Shown here one piece after another: positions 56,628 to 64,000 of a DNA stretch of 64,000 nt. Made by a program: the position numbers and the translations under genes. The stretch is from Antedon mediterranea (Eukaryota > Echinodermata > Crinoidea > Comatulida > Antedonidae), in the NCBI RefSeq assembly GCF_964355755.1, contig NC_092675.1, forward strand, positions 2,328,312-2,392,311, written 5' to 3'. The notes under the pieces were generated by a model. It made no database searches and had not been told where the DNA came from. It saw only the letters and a program-made list of their open reading frames with translations. The stretch's first letter is position 1, and every line of letters starts with the position of its first letter.

Positions 56628-58433
56628 CTGAAATTGTAGTATCATGCACATTATTCCACAAAAAAAGAAGAGTTTAAAACGTACTAGGCCTACAATCCGA
56701 TGAATTGACGAAAGTCAACGTTAAGATAAACAGTTTTGAAGTTTAGGTCTTAAGACAATCACCAGCTGTTCACCCGAGTAGGTAAATTACAATGGCGAAT
56801 TCCAGCATATAGGGAAAATGTTGGTCCGGCATGTAGGGCTACTGTAAGCGAAGTCCAGCATGTACGGCTACTGTAAACAGAACAAAGCAAGAGCAATAGA
56901 TGAGATTTAACTTGCATCAGCGGTGAAATCAACCGACTAACCAACTCGCTTGCCTGCTAAAGCACTGCTGTGAAACACCTCTTTGAACACCTTTTGTTTA
57001 TTTTGTTGTAATTGGCCGATTCGCGCTCTGTTTTTATCTTAGACTGATTCAACTCCAATGTGTTATTTGTTCTGTGTGTTTCTTTTGTTTTGTGATCTAT
57101 TCTCTTCTACTACACGTAAACGCGAATTAACTTACGTTAATTACAAATTTATTGAAAAGATCATGAGTATCATTAAAGATACCATAAACCTGTTAACTTT
57201 CCTTGGCACCAGCAATGATTAGGGATCAATATTACAGTGTCACTCATCGGGTGCACTCTCACATGTTATGAAAAACCATATACAGTTAATTCTCATACGA
57301 AATATAAGAATAAAAAATTCGCAACTCGTGCAAGAATGTTCTTCTTATAATTATAATTATTAGATGATTTTCGTATACAATACTATGATATAAAACTTTG
57401 AACATGATGATATAAACATTTTACGTCACATTACGTGTATTTATCATCATATCTTTTCATATATGTTGTGTTAACTGTACTGTTCAGTACAGTATGAAAA
57501 CAATATTTCCATGGATTAATTTATTTATTTTATTCATTCAATTTCTGCCATATACAATATAAAGAAAAAAATAAAACGAAATATAAAAGGCAAGGAAAGA
57601 CCAAATAGGTGCTCTACAATTAAATCATCTACAAGAAGCGACCAACTACAAACATTTTCAACATCAAAATTATTTTAAAAATAAGTATTTAGATAATTTT
57701 AATCATTTAGTTTTAAAGAACAGATATATCTAAGTTATCTAAATTCAAAGACTGAACAATGTGAAATGTAGTGATTCTGACTGATGTTATAGCCTTTGAA
57801 TAAATCCCGAATGAACTAACTTAACTACAAAACATATATTTATATTAAGGGGGACAGATGGCTAATTAAGTGGTACGTCCATATCCCAATTTACTTTTGT
57901 TGGAAGACCAACCTCAGGAATGTAGTGTGTTCCAATTATAAGTAGACATCGGGGAGAGTATGGGGTGAATCACCTATGTGACTATCATAATTGTTGGTAG
58001 GTCTACAAGCCCTAGGCCTACTAAAAGAATTGTAGGCCTACCCATAATAGTAATTTGGATTTACAGTGGGAAGTTTATAGCCTACATAAATACAGTAGTA
58101 GTATTAATTAAGGACCTTCGAGAAATATCATAATTATTATCATAACTTATTATGATATCCTTTTTTTGTATTATTAATGATTAATGAATATAATTATTTG
58201 GTATTTTTTTCTTGTCTTTGTGATGGAAAAATTAAATAAAATTTTTCCTCCCTTAATATAGGATTGAATCAATCATTTGGCACACTTAAAAATGTCCCTG
58301 TCCCCTAATGTGGATTTCTAATGGGAGTTGCCGTAAGTGTTAAACATCCCCTCGTTTTTCGCGGGAAAGTTTCCTTGATAGGAGAGAGTCTACTGTATAA
58401 ACAAAAACATAAAAGCTAAATTAAACAACTTAC

Positions 58434-58530
58434 CTTTGATTGTATGACCCATGAGATAGTATTTATAATAAACTAGAATTAACGTATAATAATATATCCA
58501 TGAAATGCTATCTGTCCGTATAATAGTTAA
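58434..58530 (-). other. DUOX: DUOX non-coding first exon (predicted)
   Basis: A strong donor (ATCAAAG|GTAAGT on the minus strand) lies at 58434 and pairs with the acceptor TTTCAG immediately before the ATG at 56627. The upstream end is estimated from the TATA box position. The exon is non-coding. Confidence 0.6.
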
Positions 58531-58555
58531 ATTGTCTTTTAATTATTTCATCATC

Positions 58556-58596
58556 GCATATATACTCTGACATTCGTGGATTCTGATTGGTTAATT
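58556..58596 (-). promoter_or_regulatory. DUOX: Predicted DUOX core promoter (TATA and CCAAT boxes)
   Basis: On the minus strand, AACCAATCAG (58586-58595) is followed about 20 bp on by GAGTATATATGCG (about 58556-58568). A start site about 30 bp further would place the first exon at 58434-58530. TATA and CCAAT at normal spacing suggest an inducible, focused promoter. Confidence 0.6.
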
Positions 58597-59352
58597 CACC
58601 TGTCCTTTAAAGGTTGATCAAAGTAGTGAGCGCAAACTCCGACAAAAGTAGTCACTAACATATGGTATTGACCAGTAAAATTAAAGGAAGTCTCAGGTTT
58701 AAAAAACTGTGTTTATTCCAAGAAAGTATTGTTTAGAAGTATATTATTTCTTCAACAGACGGCTGTATGGATACTTGAGCTATGTTAATGAGATTGTTAA
58801 TTAATTCAGAGTTACTCTTTGGGACGTGACAAGTGGATTAGTTACGACACTTCAGAATACTCTATACTCATCTCCTGTTTGTTCTGTTTTTACAAGTTTT
58901 CCCTGACTAGTATTTTCGGAAGGAATACTAATTTTACCGGCTATAAATATTACTCATATGCATATCCTAGTTTTAATTACTAAGTTTTACTACTTTTAGA
59001 TGAGTTTCTCATCAGCTATAAAGATATGTTATGCTTTCAGACATGTTTATTTGGCCTAATAAATATTTAACCAATTTGAGAATAAATAGGAATATAGGAA
59101 TTCGTATACAGTAAGTGTATATTTTGTTTTAGCAGTTCCTGTTCCTACCTCACAATGAAGCTATGGCAACCAATCAACGATGATGATACTTGACCATGAC
59201 GTAAAAATGTCAATGTCTAATCGTAGATCCCCGTTATATAATTTTTTAAATTGTTATCGTTAATATTCATAGAAAAGAAACTCACTAAAATAAGAGCCGA
59301 GATAATTGTAACTTTTTCTTTTCTTCTTTTAAAATTGTGAATTTGTAATTAA

Positions 59353-59510
59353 AGCTCTATCTACACTATCACACTTTGTGTGACAAAAAAGGTGATGTGC
59401 CCATATATGGACATGATGATGTCATATCACTACCATATTTGGGTATATCACTACTATATTTGGTAGATTACACGTTTTTGTCAAACTAGTTTGATAGTGT
59501 AGACAGAGCT
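59353..59510. mobile_element. Harbinger-like MITE family A, copy 7 (best preserved)
   Basis: agctctatctacactatcac at the left and tttgatagtgtagacagagct at the right, flanked by TAA and TAG. The full core is present: gtgatgtgcccatatatgga, catgatgatgtcatatcact, accatatttgggta. Confidence 0.9.
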
Positions 59511-59648
59511 TAGGAGTTCAAATCATATCATGGTGCCAGGATTTTCCTCATGACAAGAACTTCACCCTCAAACTCAAGGAAATATTATATCATATATTCT
59601 TGCCTGTATAAAATTCGATATTGATCAGATTTTCTATTTAGATCTTTA

Positions 59649-59749
59649 AGCTCTGTCTGCACTATCAAACTAATTTGACAAAATATATATATATATATGG
59701 ACACATCACATTTTTTTGTCACAAAAAGTTTGATAGTGTAAACAGAGCC
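59649..59749. mobile_element. Harbinger-like MITE family A, copy 8 (short)
   Basis: agctctgtctgcactatcaa and inverse tttgatagtgtaaacagagcc, with perfect TTA target copies; the core is deleted to about 100 bp in total and carries an (AT)n run. Confidence 0.88.
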
Positions 59750-61133
59750 TTAGAAGAGTTCGAATAATTTGGTCATTTATTAATATGACACAAAATAACA
59801 ATAAACAAACGTTTAAACATTTAAAATTGACAGTAAAGTATACATACATTATTTTAATAGTCAAATATTTATTCCTTAAATTCATTAAAATCGAATACTA
59901 AATTGAATTACCAATAAAATAGTATACATTTTGTAACAGATGATACTAATACTACAGTACGTTAATATTGATAAAATATATAAATCTTATATAAAAATAG
60001 GTATAGGCCTAACCCCTCAGATTATAAACATCGCCACACCACTATACGAAATATAAGGCCCACTAATGATTCACAAACGTAGGCCTACCTTGGTAGCCTA
60101 AAAGAACAATACTGGTGATAGATTACATTTTAGGCTTAAAGCATAATTCAATGTAACAGTTATTAATATCAATTTTGAATATTACCGTCTAAAAAGTAGA
60201 ATTTAGTTTTTTAAACCAGAATATATTTTACAACCAAATAATCGAATCAACCATAGATAAAGTATAACCTATTTTGAATAATGCAATTGAAAAGGGTCTA
60301 TACCTGTATTACGTCATACACACAGAGAGTGTACGCGTTACGTTTCTGTGCAGGTATACTTAAAAGAAAGAAGAAAGAAACTAAGTAAGATTAGTGCTTA
60401 TCACTTAAACATGAAATTCTTTTTAGAAACAAATGTTAATGGAATATAATTAAACAATATTTTAGTAAAGTACTGTAATACAGATGGAGGTAAACCATAA
60501 AACATTAATCTCGACCGCACGTAATATTAACTACAATGTAGCATATATAATTATTAAAAAAATAAAAGAAAATCTCTTAGATAAAAATAATGATTTAATA
60601 CTGTATTTTCGTTTGTACATTTAATGTATAACGAAACTAACTACTGTAAATTGTATTTAGAAGACTTTATCATTCGCATGCAGCATAAACTTGTATCTTT
60701 TCTATATTTGATGACAAATATAAATAAATTGTTATTATTTTATTATACAGGCCTAGTGGCTGTATGGATATGGAAGTATCTTAATTATTGAATGGTCTTA
60801 GTATAGGCTAGATATTGTATTTTCTATTCGTATCTCAGAACCAAATATGCAGCACCTAACAATTAAGACAAAATAACCTTTATATTACAAACTAAAAGTG
60901 TTATGGCAGTTTTAGTTTAAACAATGCATGTACTGTATTATAAATGTAGTGACAAAATAACCGATGATGAATCCGTGTCATTTAAATAGCCGTGGTTTTG
61001 CTAACATGAATCAAGCGCGCAAAAGATGAGTCGCGTAAAACTTACGATAACGCGCCATTTAATTATATTACCTACATCAAGTTTAAACAAAAATTACAGG
61101 AGTATTGAAGGAACACATGCGCATTGTGTGTCT

Positions 61134-61164
61134 GTATGTCTGTATGTCTGTATGTCTGTATGCA
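61134..61164. repeat. (tgtatgtc)n microsatellite
   Basis: About four units of tgtctgta. The surrounding sequence (gaacacatgcgcattg ... agcaaaactt ... ccatttagtt ... acgtcattacgta) is repeated in diverged form at 61695-61830, so the two stretches are an old duplication. Confidence 0.85.
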
Positions 61165-61799
61165 GAGATCAAAGCAAAACTTAACCATTTAGTTTACGTC
61201 ATTACGTACACAATGATCGCCGTAGTTGGGACGAATAATAATAATTACATAAATTATTATATTACCTTTTAAGTTTGTTGTGAATCATTTTATGTTGAAA
61301 ATCTTGGGCCACTCGTGTATGGTAGAAATAAAACTCTCAGCACACGTAACTGTTATTAAAACCTTATAAAATGGTTCGAAGTTCGGTGAGGTTTATCACA
61401 TATCTTTTTATATTTATCTGCATTAAAATAGTAATTCCAAATAAGAACATGAAAGACATTTTAAAAGCCATTATTTTCGCGATCAGAAAAATGGGTTATT
61501 AAAATTACATTACTAAATGCACATACAATAGGCCTATAATCTAGTAATTTAAAGATAACTATGACATTTTCATTAGGGTTAATTTGAGATTACATTTCGT
61601 GTGTACACAGAATGATGGAAATACATAGTAGGGATATGTCTATCTGCCGATGTATTTTTATATGTTTAACGTAACGTCGGTATAAAGACAGGCGTATAGA
61701 AAGAACACATGCGCATTGCATGTATATATGAAGAGACAAAAGCAAAACTTGGCGTTCACCATTTAGTTATAACTTTCTAAGCTTCATTAAAATGAAATT

Positions 61800-62021
61800 G
61801 CTTACATTTACGTCATTACGTAAAAAAGGCTAGTATTTACGTCCTTACGTCAAAAAGGCTAGTATTTACGTCATCACGTAAAATTGGGTTGCATTTACCT
61901 TTACATTAAAATGGCTTGCATTTACGTCATTACGTAAAAATGGCTTGTATTTAAGTCATTACGTTAAATGGCCTGCATTTATGTCATTACGTAAAAATGG
62001 CTTGGATTTACGTCATCGATG
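61800..62021. repeat. ~29-bp tandem array with TTACGTCA/TTACGTAA in each unit, 8 units
   Basis: Consensus atttacgtcattacgtaaaa followed by atggcttgc. Seven of eight units keep at least one acgtcat or acgtaa core. TTACGTCA is the inverse of TGACGTAA, a CRE/ATF-type site. The array starts 22 bp beyond the stop codon of the second DUOX gene, so on that transcript it would be in the 3' UTR. Confidence 0.85.
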
Positions 62022-62042
62022 TAATTTTAAAATGTATATAAT

Positions 62043-63614
62043 TCAGAAATTTTCATAGTGGTGTACAAATCCGGCAGTTCCGTACTTATTCAACTCAGAG
62101 CAAGCTGTCTCTACATTGTGAGTCATACCAGGAGGACCACAGCTAAAAACACCAAATCGTTTTACCTGTAAAATAAAATAAATTAGGAAAAATAAAACAA
62201 AAAAGGGAGGGAAAATACTGTGTTAATTGACTTTTTAAAAGGTAAAATTTACTTATAAACATATTTTAAAACACATTTTGAACTATTTAAAAGTAAATGT
62301 TAAGTTAGTTATGTACGTAAACAAATAATTATGTAAACAGATAAGAAAATAATTATGTAAACCGATGAAAAAATGTATTTAATATACATATAAATGTGTA
62401 AAAATTAACAAAATTAACAATGTTAAGAGAAAGAAAAATAAATGGGGAAAAAGTAGAACGAACGCACGTAAGATAAATAAATAGACGAATATTATGTAGC
62501 GAAGGTTTAGGTGAATAAAAGCATTCTGTTGTCATTTATGGAACATGAATTTTACTAAATTCTGTTTATTCTTTAAACTATACACCTTAACATTTGGTTT
62601 ATTGAAGAAAAAAAATGATCCTGGAAATTAAAAAAAAGATTACTGTATTGGAATAAGTTGTTACTTATTAGATAAATACATTGTTAAAATATTTGTGAAG
62701 ATTTCCGGTAATTAAAACTGGTTTAGAGTTTAAACCTCATAATAATTGTGACATCTCCTGACTTAATACTACTTAACAGAATTAAGATAAAACAGTTTTC
62801 ACATCCTTATTAATTAAAATGTAATTTACTGGACAACAATTAAAAATCAAGATGTTTTTAAAGGCCAAAATTAGTACCTAATTAGTACTCTAAAACACTC
62901 AAGGGTTACGGAAGTGGTCATTACTTAACTTTTCTAACAAAACGTAACAGAATTAGAAGAATTAATCCAGGATTCTGTAGATTCGGTGGTGTATTTCATG
63001 TATTTCATGTTTGTTTTTTTATTTGTTGACCACCAACACACGGTGTAAGATCGATGTTTCAATGTAAAAGTGTTTGTCTACATTCCAATCTAGTGTTATA
63101 CACCCACTTATGTTATCTCCGTATAATTATGTCCTTGCTATTACTATATATCTCATCTGTGTTCAGATTTATACATTTGACTGTCCTGCATAATGATTAT
63201 TTCTGACATTGATATTTGAAATTAAGCAACATCTTAAAGTGAAGTACTATAATAGGGAGCTTTCGATGCTACCACCGACGTCAAGCTAATTTATTGTGCG
63301 CATGCGAGGATGAGTTTCTCTCGCTCTCCAACCCGACTAAAGTTTGCTGGTTTCTAGGTCCGGCGACCTGATCTATAGTTAGGTCACTCGAAAATCGATT
63401 GTCGCAAATCGAAAGTTCCTTAATAATAAAAACATCATTTTACATTTGCGTTTAAAAAAAAAAAAAATGATAAATAACTACTCACGTCTGGATGATGTTT
63501 CTGAACAGAATTCAGGAAAGAAGTGAAATGAGGCCGACCAAAATGTGTTATAGACCGTAGACCAGTAAACAACGAGTGGTTTGAAATCTTTTGGAAATGA
63601 CGCTCGCAGATGTA
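62043..63614 (-). CDS. DUOX: Second dual oxidase: last two coding exons (gene continues past the right edge)
   Basis: Exon 63614-63486 encodes [20 protein letters not shown] and [16 protein letters not shown]. Exon 62165-62043 encodes [20 protein letters not shown], ending VHHYENF and TGA. Both exons are 129 and 123 bp, exactly the lengths of exons 30 and 31 of the first DUOX, with phase-0 junctions, so the two genes arose by tandem duplication. This copy has the canonical CGPPGMT nicotinamide-site motif, unlike its neighbour. No further exon is visible between 63615 and 64000. Confidence 0.93.
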
Positions 63615-64000
63615 CTAAACAGAAACAAAATTCAAAAATTAAATTAATCAAATCAAATTAGAAATAAAATCTGATCAGAGTTATCAGAAATATCAAAAAC
63701 ACAATGAAAAAGGTAAAATATATGATACAGGTTTTTTGGGGTTTTTTTTCATTGACATTTGCATTGGCTTCACAGATGTTTGACTATTCGTTGTATCATT
63801 CTTAATTAGAGAAATTGATTGTTGTGAACGATGAGCTACAAATATTAAACTGATCATTTTCGTAACATGTTGTAAACACGAACTTCATTTGTAATACAAA
63901 TAGCACATTCCTATGTAATTCTAATTGATTCTTCTTTCGATTTATATACTATTTACCTTATGAAAAATACTTTACTAAAAATAGATGAGAGTTGATTGTG
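63615..64000. other. Intron of the second DUOX gene
   Basis: AT-rich, no exon or repeat recognised. By comparison with the first gene, the next upstream exon would lie beyond the window. Confidence 0.7.

Larger units (their letters stand above)
58600..62042. other. Intergenic between the two DUOX genes
   Basis: No protein-coding exon was recognised on either strand; in particular nothing resembling the DUOXA maturation factor that sits beside DUOX in vertebrates. It contains two family A MITEs, an 8-bp microsatellite and the TTACGTCA array. Confidence 0.5.

Overview
The window is animal nuclear DNA: AT-rich, intron-dense and full of transposon remnants. Three genes can be assembled exon by exon with GT-AG junctions and consistent phases, and a fourth is cut by the right edge. 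Their protein sequences look like an invertebrate deuterostome. The recurring AGGCCTA words, the L2/CR1-type LINEs and the many terminal-inverted-repeat elements would fit a marine invertebrate such as an echinoderm. That assignment is inference only.

Layout. (1) 1-3.48 kb: no gene seen, 3' flank of the next gene. (2) 3,484-15,934, minus strand: casein kinase 1 gamma (11 coding exons, 433 aa predicted), with a tRNA-like insertion, MITEs and a small VNTR in its introns. (3) 16-23.1 kb: intergenic, dominated by a 2.6-kb foldback element (17,075-19,660) and a 0.75-kb terminal-inverted-repeat element (20,441-21,192). (4) 23,128-39,166, plus strand: CEP120, a centriole assembly protein (17 coding exons, 975 aa predicted). 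Its introns hold a 1-kb minisatellite with a 38-bp half-unit, a 1.7-kb minisatellite of about 101 17-bp units, a LINE fragment, a tRNA-derived SINE and several MITEs. (5) 39.2-41.7 kb: convergent intergenic space with a MITE and two tandem-duplicated blocks. (6) 41,729-56,627, minus strand: a dual oxidase (30 coding exons, 1,570 aa predicted) plus one non-coding 5' exon with TATA and CCAAT boxes at 58.55-58.6 kb. (7) 58.6-62.0 kb: intergenic. (8) 62,043 to the right edge, minus strand: the last two coding exons of a second dual oxidase in head-to-tail tandem with the first; both exons have the same lengths as their counterparts in the first gene.

The genes are functionally unrelated housekeeping or epithelial genes: membrane-anchored CK1 gamma (Wnt/Hedgehog signalling), CEP120 (centriole elongation and ciliogenesis) and DUOX (calcium-regulated H2O2 production). 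The points most worth checking are these: the complete DUOX has degenerate EF-hands and an unusual peroxidase motif pattern, while the visible end of its neighbour is canonical; a MITE abuts the CEP120 exon-12 splice donor; a tRNA-like gene with an AUC anticodon sits in a segment bounded by 33-bp direct repeats; the long CEP120 minisatellite is open in all three sense frames; and a foldback transposon has arms of almost 1 kb.
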